From Clostridia bacterium (GTDB lineage Bacteria > Bacillota > Clostridia > Oscillospirales > QAMX01), in contig JAFRWU010000074.1 in NCBI GenBank assembly GCA_017441705.1, positions 1-32,411 on the forward strand: a DNA stretch of 32,411 nucleotides, read 5' to 3'. The notes beneath the pieces were generated by a model. The model ran no database searches and was not told where the DNA came from. It saw nothing but the letters and a program-made list of their open reading frames with translations. Positions 1 to 7,463 of this stretch are shown here, in pieces. Position numbers and translations under genes: made by a program. Position 1 is the stretch's first letter; each line of letters opens with the position of its first letter.

Positions 1-120
1 AGCTGTCAGATTGTATAGGTCGCCTTTTTCCATTGAAGAAAGCACCCTTCTTTCCGGCGCAGGGTCGCCGGGATATACCTGGCAGCCGAAAACCTCCTGC
101 GAAATATCGTAGATTGTCAC
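1..120 (-). CDS. Cyclase-family (kynurenine formamidase-like) protein, N-terminal part
   Basis: The first 40 residues of a gene that runs off the left edge. It starts at a GTG (118-120) with a GAGGAG ribosome site seven bases upstream; an ATG four bases further up is out of frame and meets TGA at once. The fragment contains YDISQEVFGCQVYPGDPAP, the usual opening of the cyclase/kynurenine formamidase family (PF04199), metal-dependent amidohydrolases acting on small amides. The catalytic HxxxxD metal-site region lies outside the window, so activity cannot be judged. It lies 26 bases downstream of the NUDIX gene on the same strand, so co-transcription is likely. The family call rests on the N-terminal pattern only. 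Confidence 0.7.
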   Translation of the reverse strand, partial: MTIYDISQEVFGCQVYPGDPAPERRVLSSMEKGDLYNLTA

Positions 121-146
121 TGCATATCTCCTCTGCAAACTTGAAT

Positions 147-668
147 TTATAACTCTATCAGTCCTTCTGAAAGGATCATTTCGAGGACTCTCGCCTCTCG
201 TTCTAGCATTACCGGATCCTTCGGCCCGTGGTCTTTGGTTCGGTTGCAGATTATGGCTGTTTCAGGCATAACATATTCCAGAGTAAACGACTCGTCTGAT
301 TCGTAGTCATCCAGTTTCTGTGGCCTGACACCCTCTTCCGTGTCGCACAAGTAATAATAATTGTCTTGCATGAAATACTCGTCATCTTTCACCGTGCTCT
401 TCTGGATCCGGTGGACATACCCATATTCGCTTATAGAATCTGGGATCACGATTAAGCCTGCTTCCTCGGCTGTCTCCCTGATCAGCGCATCAACGGTACT
501 TTCCCCGGGTTCGATTCCCCCGCCTGGGAATTTGTAGTAGTCATACTTCAGACTGTGGATCATGGCGATCTTACCGCTTCTGATAATGATACTTCTGGCA
601 GAATCCCGTGCAAAAAAAAGTGTACATCCACCATAATCCTTTTTATCCATTTCAAACAGTAGTCTCAT
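147..668 (-). CDS. NUDIX hydrolase
   Basis: 173 residues. A complete Nudix box is visible near residues 49-72: GGGIEPGESTVDALI followed by RETAEEAGL, matching Gx5Ex7REUxEExGU, so the Mg2+-binding catalytic helix is intact. Such enzymes hydrolyse a nucleoside diphosphate linked to another moiety; the substrate cannot be read from this sequence. The start is an ATG with GGAG about ten bases upstream; a second ATG at codon 7 is possible. It sits in the AT-richer left segment, downstream of the C_GCAxxG_C_C gene and upstream of the cyclase gene, all on the minus strand. The Tyr-rich segment YFMQDNYYYLCDTEEG is typical of single-domain Nudix proteins of Clostridia that may act on oxidised or modified nucleotides, but that is inference. 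Confidence 0.88.
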   Translation of the reverse strand: MRLLFEMDKKDYGGCTLFFARDSARSIIIRSGKIAMIHSLKYDYYKFPGGGIEPGESTVDALIRETAEEAGLIVIPDSISEYGYVHRIQKSTVKDDEYFMQDNYYYLCDTEEGVRPQKLDDYESDESFTLEYVMPETAIICNRTKDHGPKDPVMLEREARVLEMILSEGLIEL

Positions 669-743
669 TTACTTATAGCTCCGCAAAAGAGTATTTACTG
701 CTGTGCAGTTTGCTGATTTATTTCCGTGTCCATATTATCATCC

Positions 744-1199
744 TTACAAGCGTATTCTTTCTTCCAACAGTTCATCTAGAATCTCAACTGCAGACCGGAT
801 CAACTTCGGGCAGGCGGTACGAAACAGGTTTTTCTCCTTTATAACCGCATTCTCTTCCGGTTTCGAGAGGTCATACCCCAACAGTTCCCTGCATACAACA
901 GTACCGTTTTTTTGGATAAACCTGTTCATGTATTCCTCAGACAGCGCATACGCCTTTGCCTTGGTGTCAAGATCCTCGCTTTCCGAATGTCCATATAAAA
1001 GGCCAAGTACCATCAGCGCTCCGGAAACTGCCCCGCACATTTCACCTTTTCTTGCGCCTCCGCCAAAGTTAGTGGCCAGTTTCAGAGCAAGCTTTTCATC
1101 AATCCCATGCTCTGTTGCATAGGTCGTAAATACTCCCTGCGTACAGTTGAAATTACAGCTGTAGTATTCTATTGCCTTTTCGGCGTGCCGGTTCTCCAT
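744..1199 (-). CDS. C_GCAxxG_C_C family redox protein
   Basis: 151 residues from the chosen ATG at 1197-1199. The frame stays open upstream to 1235, but that start would overlap the DUF5714 gene by 35 bases; the inner ATG has AAAGGAG nine bases upstream and begins one base after the upstream stop (TGA C ATG). The protein shows the family cysteines: CNFNC near the N-terminus, MCGAVSGALMVLG in the centre (the degenerate C-GCAxxG signature, PF09719) and later Cys in VVCRELLG and ACPKLI. Members are small putative redox-active or metal-binding proteins of anaerobes with no settled biochemistry. The tight coupling to the Cys-rich DUF5714 protein suggests they work together. Confidence 0.88.
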   Translation of the reverse strand: MENRHAEKAIEYYSCNFNCTQGVFTTYATEHGIDEKLALKLATNFGGGARKGEMCGAVSGALMVLGLLYGHSESEDLDTKAKAYALSEEYMNRFIQKNGTVVCRELLGYDLSKPEENAVIKEKNLFRTACPKLIRSAVEILDELLEERIRL

Positions 1200-1200
1200 G

Positions 1201-1890
1201 TCAGTCAGCTCCTTTAAACGGACATCTGCTTCCAATGCATTGATTGTTTAGCTTGGAATGAATACAGACTATTTTTCCCTTCTCCATCTCAACACCGAAA
1301 TGTTCTTTTACAAAATCGATCGCAGCGAGTATTGCCAGATATGAATCTCTTTTACAGCATCTCGGGCCGCCTATTTTACCAATCTCTCCCAACGCCGTCG
1401 CCGTCATCTGATTGGACAATCCCCATGATTCTTCTGTAAGCGGGTTTGCCTTTGATATGATTGAGACAAACATGCCTGTACTGATCCCCGCTCCGCAAGC
1501 GCCCCAGAATCCGCAGGCTCCTCCAGGAACGCTTTTCCCACGGTTCATCATCTCTGCAAGTGCTTTGGGAAGATCTATATCTCCTCCCGCGTTCTTATAT
1601 GCCGTCAAGAGAGCCGATCCCACCATAATGTGATGCTCCGGCCCGTGCATGTGGCAGAAAGGTTCTGCCATCATCATTCGGATAATCTCTATCGGATCTT
1701 TTGAATCCGTATTCAGGCAGATCCTTATGATGGTATCGATTCCTCTCGTATGGCAATCGTTACAAACATAATGGCCATGAATACAGCGTGTCTTGCTGTT
1801 TTCTATCTTGTGACAGATTGCACACTCCATGAGTTCATCGGTTTCAAGATACTCCAATGGAGCTTTACAGATAAGGCACTCGTCCTTCAT
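1201..1890 (-). CDS. DUF5714 domain protein (Cys-rich)
   Basis: 229 residues from the ATG at 1888-1890, which has GCGAGG eight bases upstream; a GTG seven codons earlier is less likely. It opens with Cys pairs (CLICK, CAICHK, then CIHGHYVCNDC) resembling a zinc ribbon. The body contains HMHGPEHHIMVG and GGACGFWGACGAGISTG, and later GGPRCCKRD; the C-terminus has CIGSRCPFK. These are hallmarks of DUF5714 proteins of methanogens and anaerobic Clostridia. The function is unknown; the His and Cys content suggests metal or cofactor binding. First gene of the left minus-strand set, followed one base later by a C_GCAxxG_C_C gene. Codon use is AT-richer than in the genes beyond 2.1 kb. Confidence 0.82.
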   Translation of the reverse strand: MKDECLICKAPLEYLETDELMECAICHKIENSKTRCIHGHYVCNDCHTRGIDTIIRICLNTDSKDPIEIIRMMMAEPFCHMHGPEHHIMVGSALLTAYKNAGGDIDLPKALAEMMNRGKSVPGGACGFWGACGAGISTGMFVSIISKANPLTEESWGLSNQMTATALGEIGKIGGPRCCKRDSYLAILAAIDFVKEHFGVEMEKGKIVCIHSKLNNQCIGSRCPFKGAD

Positions 1891-1953
1891 TGCGTTATCC
1901 TCGCTTTCCACACACTTGTAAATCCAGTTTTCTCTAGATCTTTCTTTTTCAGA

Positions 1954-1984
1954 ACGAGCCCACCGAATAGATCGATGGGCTCGT
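1954..1984. terminator. Inverted repeat, possible weak terminator
   Basis: ACGAGCCCA (1954-1962) pairs with TGGGCTCGT (1976-1984) around a 13-base loop. No long T-run follows on either strand, so termination would be weak. It lies downstream of lysS and upstream of the DUF5714 gene and may end lysS read-through or be a protein-binding dyad. Confidence 0.4.
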
Positions 1985-2059
1985 TTGTGGTTGAATCACG
2001 AACAAATGCGGACGCTTTTAGACAGATATGCAGATTTGCATGTGCGTTTTCTGATTCGT

Positions 2060-2101
2060 GGCATACGCGTGGTATATTTTGGCATACGCTTTGGCATACG
2101 G
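2060..2101. repeat. Short direct repeats TGGCATACG
   Basis: Three copies of GGCATACG start near 2060, 2081 and 2093, with a degenerate copy (GGTATATT) near 2071, so units are spaced 10-12 bases, about one helical turn. This arrangement suits a multimeric DNA-binding protein or a recombination-site remnant. No recombinase gene is recognised nearby. Confidence 0.6.
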
Positions 2102-2142
2102 AGCCCAATATCGACCCTTTTTGCCGTTCCTCGGATGCCCTT

Positions 2143-4098
2143 TTAGTAGAGCTTCGCGCCGGCCGGAATGTGAGGATCCACCATCAGGAGATGAAGCTTT
2201 TCTTCATCGTTTTCCTTGTGGACTGCAGAGAGCAGCATGCCACAGGAATCAATGCCCATCATCTTTCTCGGAGGCAGATTCGTGATCGCGATGCAGGTCT
2301 TACCGATCAGCTCTTCCGGTTCATAATATGCGTGAATTCCGCTCAAAATCACGCGGTTTTCCCCACTTCCGTCGTCTAAAACGAACTTTAAGAGCTTTTT
2401 GCTCTTCGGAACGGCCTCGCATTCGAGGACTTTTACGGCACGGAAATCGCTCTTCGAGAAGGTCTCAAAATCGACCGTATCCTGGAAAAGAGGCTCGATC
2501 ACGACGTTGGAAAAGTCGATCACTTCTTCTGGCTTTTCGACTTTTTCTTCAGTGTTAATCTCGTCCGTTGTCTTGGCAAATTCCGCTGCCAAAGTCTCTC
2601 TATCTTTGCCTATGGGTCTCATTGTCGGGAAAAGCAAAACGTCGCGGATGGACGGGCTGTCGGTCAGGAGCATGATCAGGCGGTCAACCCCGAATCCGAG
2701 GCCTCCGGTGGGCGGCATACCGTATTCCAGCGCGGCGACGAAATCCTGATCTACCTGCGCCTTTGACTCCGGATCCTCTTTCCTCTTCTTTGCAACCTGC
2801 TCTTCAAAGCGGCGGCGCTGATCGATGGGATCATTCAGCTCGGTAAAGGCGTTGCCGTACTCGGTCGCGTTGATGAAATACTCGAACCTTTCGGTGAAGG
2901 CCGGCTCGTCCGGTTTTCTCTTGGCCAGCGGGCTGTTTTCCACCGGGTATTCGTAAATAAATGTGGGCTGGATCAGCTTCTCTTCGACGAAAGCGTCAAA
3001 AAACTCGGCGAGGACCGTGCCGCGCGTGGCGTCGGCGGGGACCTCCACGTGTTTTTCCTTCGCGGCGGCGCGGGCTTCCTCATCGCTCTGCCAGGCGTAA
3101 TAATCAACGCCCGCATACTTTTTCACGGATTCCGCCATCGTCAGGCGTTCCCAATGTCCGAGATCGATTTCAACGCCCTGATAGGTGATCTTCTCGGAGC
3201 CGGTGACTTCCTTCGCAAGAAGCTTGTAAAGCTCCTCCACCAGATCCATCATGCCGTGATAATCGGTGTAAGCCTGGTAGAGCTCCACCGACGTGAATTC
3301 CGGGTTGTGGCGGGGATCCATACCCTCGTTGCGGAAGATGCGGCCCACCTCGTAGACCTTCTCCATGCCGCCGACGATCAGTCGCTTGAGATAAAGCTCG
3401 GTTTCGATGCGCAGATACATATCGATATCCAGCGTGTTGTGATGCGTCTTGAAGGGGCGCGCCGAAGCGCCTATCTCCAGAGGCACCAGGATCGGCGTAT
3501 CCACTTCCAGGAAGCCCTTTCCGTCCAGATAAGCGCGGATCAGCTTCAGGATCTGAGAGCGCTTGCGGAAAACGTCCGCCACCTCCGGATTGACGATCAG
3601 ATCGACCTCTCTCTGGCGGTAACGGGTATCCTGATCCCGCAGGCCGTGGAATTTTTCGGGCAGAGGCAGAAGCGATTTGGTCAGCAATACGTAGGACGCG
3701 ACGTGAACCGAGATCTGACCGGTCTTGGTCTTGAAGACGTAGCCCTCTACCCCGATGATGTCGCCGATGTCCAGCTTCTTGTAGGCGTCGAAGGCTTCGG
3801 GGCCGACGTCGTCCCGCTTCACGTAAATCTGTATGCGGCCGCCACGGTCCTGGATATCCGAAAAGGAGGCCTTGCCCATGATGCGTTTGGACATCAGACG
3901 TCCGGCGAGCCGCACCGTCTTCCCCTCGTAAGCGTCGTAATCCTTCACGATGGCGTCGGAAAGATCGGTTCTTTCATACCGGGTCTCCTTATACGGGTCC
4001 TTTCCCGCTTCCACCAGGGCGGAAAGCTTGTCGCGGCGGATCTTCAGGATCTCCCGCATTTCCTCCTGTGTCAGTTCCGCTTCACGTATTTCATCCAT
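2143..4098 (-). CDS. lysS: Lysine--tRNA ligase with C-terminal tRNA-binding domain
   Basis: 651 residues, about 150 longer than a standard bacterial class II LysRS. Residues ~60-140 form the anticodon-binding OB fold ([18 protein letters not shown]). The class II catalytic core follows, with motif 2 [20 protein letters not shown] (255-274) and motif 3 [13 protein letters not shown] (466-478). A charged linker (~505-530) leads to a second OB fold at ~541-651 ([24 protein letters not shown], cut here at key positions: [30 protein letters not shown]), which is the Trbp111/MetRS C-terminal type of nonspecific tRNA-binding domain. It charges tRNA-Lys with lysine in the cytosol. It lies downstream of greA, separated by a terminator-like hairpin; no T-box is seen. 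Confidence 0.95.
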   Translation of the reverse strand: MDEIREAELTQEEMREILKIRRDKLSALVEAGKDPYKETRYERTDLSDAIVKDYDAYEGKTVRLAGRLMSKRIMGKASFSDIQDRGGRIQIYVKRDDVGPEAFDAYKKLDIGDIIGVEGYVFKTKTGQISVHVASYVLLTKSLLPLPEKFHGLRDQDTRYRQREVDLIVNPEVADVFRKRSQILKLIRAYLDGKGFLEVDTPILVPLEIGASARPFKTHHNTLDIDMYLRIETELYLKRLIVGGMEKVYEVGRIFRNEGMDPRHNPEFTSVELYQAYTDYHGMMDLVEELYKLLAKEVTGSEKITYQGVEIDLGHWERLTMAESVKKYAGVDYYAWQSDEEARAAAKEKHVEVPADATRGTVLAEFFDAFVEEKLIQPTFIYEYPVENSPLAKRKPDEPAFTERFEYFINATEYGNAFTELNDPIDQRRRFEEQVAKKRKEDPESKAQVDQDFVAALEYGMPPTGGLGFGVDRLIMLLTDSPSIRDVLLFPTMRPIGKDRETLAAEFAKTTDEINTEEKVEKPEEVIDFSNVVIEPLFQDTVDFETFSKSDFRAVKVLECEAVPKSKKLLKFVLDDGSGENRVILSGIHAYYEPEELIGKTCIAITNLPPRKMMGIDSCGMLLSAVHKENDEEKLHLLMVDPHIPAGAKLY

Positions 4099-4125
4099 AT
4101 CGTTTACTCCTTATTCAGGGAACAA

Positions 4126-4148
4126 ATACGCCGCTTGAAGCGGCGTAT
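4126..4148 (-). terminator. Terminator-like hairpin between greA and lysS
   Basis: ATACGCCGC (4126-4134) pairs with GCGGCGTAT (4140-4148) around TTGAA. On the minus strand it is followed by TTGTT, a short U-tract. It sits 28 bases before the lysS start, so it may partly terminate greA transcripts and allow read-through into lysS, for which no separate promoter is visible in the 62-base gap. Confidence 0.6.
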
Positions 4149-4160
4149 CCTGTATTTTCG

Positions 4161-4631
4161 TCAAAGAGCGATGGAAAGAATTTTGTATTCGATCACGCCG
4201 GCGGGCGCTTCTACCTTGACTTTATCGTTTTTCTTCTTCCCCAGTACGGCTTTGCCGAAGGGGGATTCGTCGGAAATGCGGTTTTCCATGGGATCTGCCT
4301 CGGTGGAACCGACGATATAGTACTCTTCCTCGCTGTTGTCTCCCAGATCCTTTACGCGGATACGGCTGCCGGTGCGGACGGTGCTGACGTCCGCCGATTC
4401 GTCGATGATCTCGTAATTGGAGAGAATGCTTTCCAGCTCGTTGATGCGGGCGTAGAGCTTGCCCTGTTCGTTTTTCGCTTCGTCATATTCGCTGTTTTCA
4501 GAGAGGTCGCCGAAGGAACGGGCCTCCTTGATCAGTTCCGCCACTTCTTTTTCACGGACCGTTTTGAGGTATTCCTGTTCGTTCCGCAGTTCCTCGAATT
4601 TATCGCGTGTCAGTTTGAAGAGTTTTGCCAT
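4161..4631 (-). CDS. greA: Transcription elongation factor GreA
   Basis: 156 residues from the ATG at 4629-4631, the normal GreA length. The frame extends 11 codons further to 4664, but that ATG would coincide with the predicted transcription start, so the inner one is preferred. The N-terminal coiled coil carries the tip motif ARSFGDLSENSEYDEAKNEQ with the acidic residues that enter the RNA polymerase secondary channel and promote cleavage of backtracked RNA. The C-terminal FKBP-like domain shows ISDESPFGKAVLGKKKNDKV. It has its own strong promoter at 4672-4701 and precedes lysS, an order seen in other Firmicutes. Confidence 0.96.
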   Translation of the reverse strand: MAKLFKLTRDKFEELRNEQEYLKTVREKEVAELIKEARSFGDLSENSEYDEAKNEQGKLYARINELESILSNYEIIDESADVSTVRTGSRIRVKDLGDNSEEEYYIVGSTEADPMENRISDESPFGKAVLGKKKNDKVKVEAPAGVIEYKILSIAL

Positions 4632-4671
4632 GTTTTCTTGCCTGCCTTTCCTTTCCTTACACAATAAGGCA

Positions 4672-4701
4672 ATTATAGCGCAATTCGCGGCTTCTTGTCA
4701 A
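4672..4701 (-). promoter_or_regulatory. Sigma-A promoter of greA
   Basis: On the minus strand TTGACA (4696-4701) and TATAAT (4672-4677) are both perfect consensus, with an 18-base spacer. Transcription should begin near 4665, about 34 bases before the greA start. A strong constitutive promoter fits a housekeeping factor. Confidence 0.9.
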
Positions 4702-4709
4702 GCGTTTTC

Positions 4710-5894
4710 TCATTCGCCCAACGCCTTCAGGGCTTCGGCGAGCTGCGTATCAGACGCGACGTCCATCCTGCCGATCAGAGACCGGTTGGATTCGTCCAGC
4801 GCGACCTCCACGTCGGGCGTCACGCCGCTTTCCTTCAGGCTTCTTCCCTCAGGCGTGTAATAGCGGATGATCGAAAGCACCACGGCCGATCCGTCCTCCA
4901 GCTTGAAGGTGGTCTGACCGTAGCCTTTGCCGGTGGTTGCCTCCCCCACCACCGTGGCCACGCCGTATTCCTGCAGAACGGCGGCAAAGTATTCGGCGGC
5001 GCTGTACGAATTGGCGTTGCACAGAACGGCGATGGGGCAGTCAAGCTTGACTTCGTCGGAAGAAAAGGTATACCGTTCGCCGTTCTGATATTCTTCGATG
5101 AAAAGATCCTTTTCCCCCAGGATCCGGTTCAGGATGTTGATCAGCACGTTCAGATCGCCGCCCGGATTGTTCCGGACGTCGAAGACAAAGCTTTCGGCTC
5201 CCTTGGAAAGAAGCGCGTCCACCGCGGCGAGGAAGCCGTCCTGTGCGCCGAGGGAGAATTCGGTGATGCGGATATATCCGACGTTTCCGTTCAGAAGATC
5301 GGAAAAGATATACTGCTTTTCAACGATCCTGCGCTCCACCGTCACGTCGAAGCGTACCTCTCCGCGCAGGATGGTCAGCGTCACCGAAGTGCCCTCTTCC
5401 CCCTTGATCGCGGAGACCGCGCCCTCGTAACCGAGCGTCGAAACCGGCTGGCCTTCCACCGCCACGATGAGATCCAGAGAACGGATCCCCACCTCTGAGG
5501 CGGAGGAGTCGTCGTTCACGTCCAGCACCTGAAGCGCGCTGTCCTCTTCCAGATAATGCACCGTGACGCCGATGCCGGTGTAATTGCCGCTGCGGTCTTC
5601 GGTATAGAGGGCATAGCTTTCGGGATCCATGTAATAGCTCCACTTGTCTCCGAGGCCGGCCACGTACCCTTCCGCCGCCGCATTCATCACGGCTTTTTCA
5701 TCGTATTCGCCCACAAAATACTTGTCGACGTATTGCTGGATCTCCTCCAGCTTCTGATACTTTCCGACGCTGCCCAGAAGCTTTGCCACGTCGCGCTCCG
5801 CGCCCTTGATCGTGGCCGAATAGGTGATCAGCCACGTTACGGCGGCGGTGAGCGCCGCGACGAGAAGCATCCGGATCAGATTGTTTTTCTTCAT
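4710..5894 (-). CDS. S41 family C-terminal processing peptidase (CtpA/CtpB-like)
   Basis: 394 residues. An uncleaved signal anchor covers residues ~5-28 (LIRMLLVAALTAAVTWLI), so the enzyme faces the outside of the membrane. A PDZ domain lies at ~100-185. The S41 catalytic part contains Ser298 in NANSYSAAEYF, Lys323 and Gln327 in GEATTGKGYGQT, the Ser-Lys-Gln arrangement and spacing of the CtpB family. Such proteases trim envelope proteins. It is the last gene of the ftsE-ftsX-M23-S41 run, 25 bases downstream of the M23 hydrolase, so regulation or degradation of the hydrolase or its activator is a reasonable guess. The greA promoter follows immediately. Confidence 0.94.
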   Translation of the reverse strand: MKKNNLIRMLLVAALTAAVTWLITYSATIKGAERDVAKLLGSVGKYQKLEEIQQYVDKYFVGEYDEKAVMNAAAEGYVAGLGDKWSYYMDPESYALYTEDRSGNYTGIGVTVHYLEEDSALQVLDVNDDSSASEVGIRSLDLIVAVEGQPVSTLGYEGAVSAIKGEEGTSVTLTILRGEVRFDVTVERRIVEKQYIFSDLLNGNVGYIRITEFSLGAQDGFLAAVDALLSKGAESFVFDVRNNPGGDLNVLINILNRILGEKDLFIEEYQNGERYTFSSDEVKLDCPIAVLCNANSYSAAEYFAAVLQEYGVATVVGEATTGKGYGQTTFKLEDGSAVVLSIIRYYTPEGRSLKESGVTPDVEVALDESNRSLIGRMDVASDTQLAEALKALGE

Positions 5895-5919
5895 TCAGTT
5901 TCCGCCTTTCCCGTATGCG

Positions 5920-7434
5920 TCAGGGAGATACGTATTTCAGGGGCGAAACGTAGTCGCCGTTTTTCAGGACCGAAAAATGCAGATGGTTCCCGGTTGACCA
6001 GCCCGTCGTGCCCACATAGCCGAGCACAGTCCCCTTCGAGACCCTGTCGCCGACCTTGTAGAGCGCGCGGGAGCGCATGTGCGCGTACATGGTTGAAATG
6101 CCGTTGCCGTGGTCCACAACGATCATATTGCCGTAAGCGACGTTGTAGCAGGCCTTGATGACCTTGCCGGCCGCGGCGGCATGGATCTCCGTGCCTCTCG
6201 GCGCGGGGATATCGATGCCCGAATGGAAGCTGCTCTTTTTGCCGGTCACCGGATGCGTCCGGTATCCGAAGCCGGAGCTGATCCTGCTTCTGCCCGGAAG
6301 AGGCCAGGCAAGCCTGGTGGATTTGCCGGAAGAGCCGGAGGAACCGTCTTTCTTGTCGGTCGTCTTCTCGGAGGTCTTTTCGCTGGTCTTCTCCGACGTT
6401 TTCTCGGAGGTTTTTTCGCTCGTCTTCTCGCTTTCGCGTTCGGAGGTCTTTTCCGACGTCTTTTCGCTCTCGCTTGCGGCGGGTTTCTCGTCCGCCTTTT
6501 CCAAAGCGCTGTCGGCCGGCTTTTCAGAGGCTTTTTCGCTCTCCTGCGCCGCTTCTTTTTCCTTTTCTTTCTGTTTCTCGCGTTCGGCCGCTTTTCTCGC
6601 CTCTTCGGCTTCGGCCTTCACGGCGTCGCGGATCTCGTCCTCCAGCGATTTCTGCCGGGATTCCAGCTCGTCGAGGACGTTCTGATTGGCGGCGATGCTT
6701 CCTTTGATCGAATTCACGAGATCGCGGGCGGCCGCCTGGCTTTCCACAAGCTCTTTCATTTTAGCGTCCAGGATGCCTTTGTTTTCTTCTTTTTCGGCTT
6801 TCGCTTCTTCCAGCTCGGCTTCTTTCTCTTCCAAAGCGGATCTGTCGCTGTCGAGAGCCGCTTTATCCCGTTCGATCTCCGCCTTCATCTCTTCGAGCTT
6901 TTTCATGGTGTTGCGGTCGGCGGTCAGGATATTCGCCACCGCCTCGATCCGGCTCATCAGGTCGGCGACGCTGGTTGCCCCGAAGATGATCCCCGCATAT
7001 GAGGTAAGATCCTCCTCGTGCATAACGCGGATGCGCGTTTTGAAGGTTTCGTACAGCCTTTCATGTTCCTTTTCCTTGACCGCGACGCGGGTGGAAAGCG
7101 CTTTGATCTCGTCGGTGAGGCGGTCTATTTCGCCCTTCGTATCGTCGATCTGGGAGGAAAGGGTCTCGATCGCGTCCTCAAGAACGTCGATCTGCTCCTG
7201 CAGAACGTCGATCTCTTCATCGATCAGCTCTTTCTTCTTCAGAGCGGCGTCCTTCCGGTTTTCGAGTTCCCGGATCTGATCCCGCACTTCAGACTGGCGG
7301 TTTTCCAGACCTGCCAGTTTGCTTTTCAGTTCCTTCGACGAAGCCGCTCCCGCCGGAAGCGAAGGCAGGAACAGCAGCAGCGCCAGGAAAAGCGCGAACA
7401 CTCTGTTCAGTCTATTCCCTTTGATACGCGTCAT
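5920..7434 (-). CDS. Secreted coiled-coil M23 peptidase (PcsB/EnvC-like cell-wall hydrolase)
   Basis: 504 residues from the ATG at 7432-7434, which has GAGGGG upstream and gives a clean signal peptide (hydrophobic to ~24, cleavage near AGA-AS at ~30). An ATG at 7467 overlaps the ftsX stop by ATGA and is a possible alternative adding 11 residues. Residues ~33-290 are a long coiled coil. Then comes a low-complexity SEKT-repeat linker and a C-terminal LytM/M23 domain with HSGIDIPAP, AYGNMIVVDHGNG, YAHM and HLHF, the zinc ligands being the His and Asp of HSGID and the His of HLH. It cleaves peptide cross-bridges of murein. Placement right after ftsX indicates it is the hydrolase controlled by FtsEX through its coiled coil. 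Confidence 0.94.
   Translation of the reverse strand: MTRIKGNRLNRVFALFLALLLFLPSLPAGAASSKELKSKLAGLENRQSEVRDQIRELENRKDAALKKKELIDEEIDVLQEQIDVLEDAIETLSSQIDDTKGEIDRLTDEIKALSTRVAVKEKEHERLYETFKTRIRVMHEEDLTSYAGIIFGATSVADLMSRIEAVANILTADRNTMKKLEEMKAEIERDKAALDSDRSALEEKEAELEEAKAEKEENKGILDAKMKELVESQAAARDLVNSIKGSIAANQNVLDELESRQKSLEDEIRDAVKAEAEEARKAAEREKQKEKEKEAAQESEKASEKPADSALEKADEKPAASESEKTSEKTSERESEKTSEKTSEKTSEKTSEKTSEKTTDKKDGSSGSSGKSTRLAWPLPGRSRISSGFGYRTHPVTGKKSSFHSGIDIPAPRGTEIHAAAAGKVIKACYNVAYGNMIVVDHGNGISTMYAHMRSRALYKVGDRVSKGTVLGYVGTTGWSTGNHLHFSVLKNGDYVSPLKYVSP
6361..6476 (-). repeat. SEKT tandem-repeat linker inside the M23 gene
   Basis: A run of about ten imperfect 12-base units on the minus strand encodes SEKTSEKT-type repeats, interrupted by SERE, between the coiled coil and the M23 domain. 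Codons vary between units (tcg/tcc, gag/gaa), so the repeat is not a recent pure slippage tract. It is probably a flexible spacer reaching through the cell wall. Confidence 0.85.
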
Positions 7435-7463
7435 ATGCGTTTTCCCCTCTTTCAAGCGGCGAT

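Larger units (their letters stand above)
1891..2142. other. Intergenic spacer at a composition boundary
   Basis: 252 bases between the lysS stop and the DUF5714 start, both on the minus strand. It holds three direct CGTATGCCA copies (minus strand, 2060-2101), a 9-bp inverted repeat at 1954-1984 and a short dyad ATGCA-gatt-TGCAT at 2028-2041. A 73-codon frame crosses the region on the minus strand but has no ribosome site and no recognisable product. No clear sigma-A promoter for the DUF5714 gene was found. Sequence to the left is visibly AT-richer than to the right. Confidence 0.6.

Noticed and set aside
1887..2108. 73-codon minus-strand frame across the spacer
   Set aside because: No ribosome site, overlaps repeats and the inverted repeat, and no recognisable product. 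Possibly a gene-end remnant, but not supported.
2143..4098. T-box leader for lysS
   Set aside because: The 62-base gap before lysS contains only one hairpin and no T-box sequence; too short for the class.
3049..4320. 423-codon plus-strand open frame
   Set aside because: Antisense to lysS and part of greA; no ribosome site or domain.
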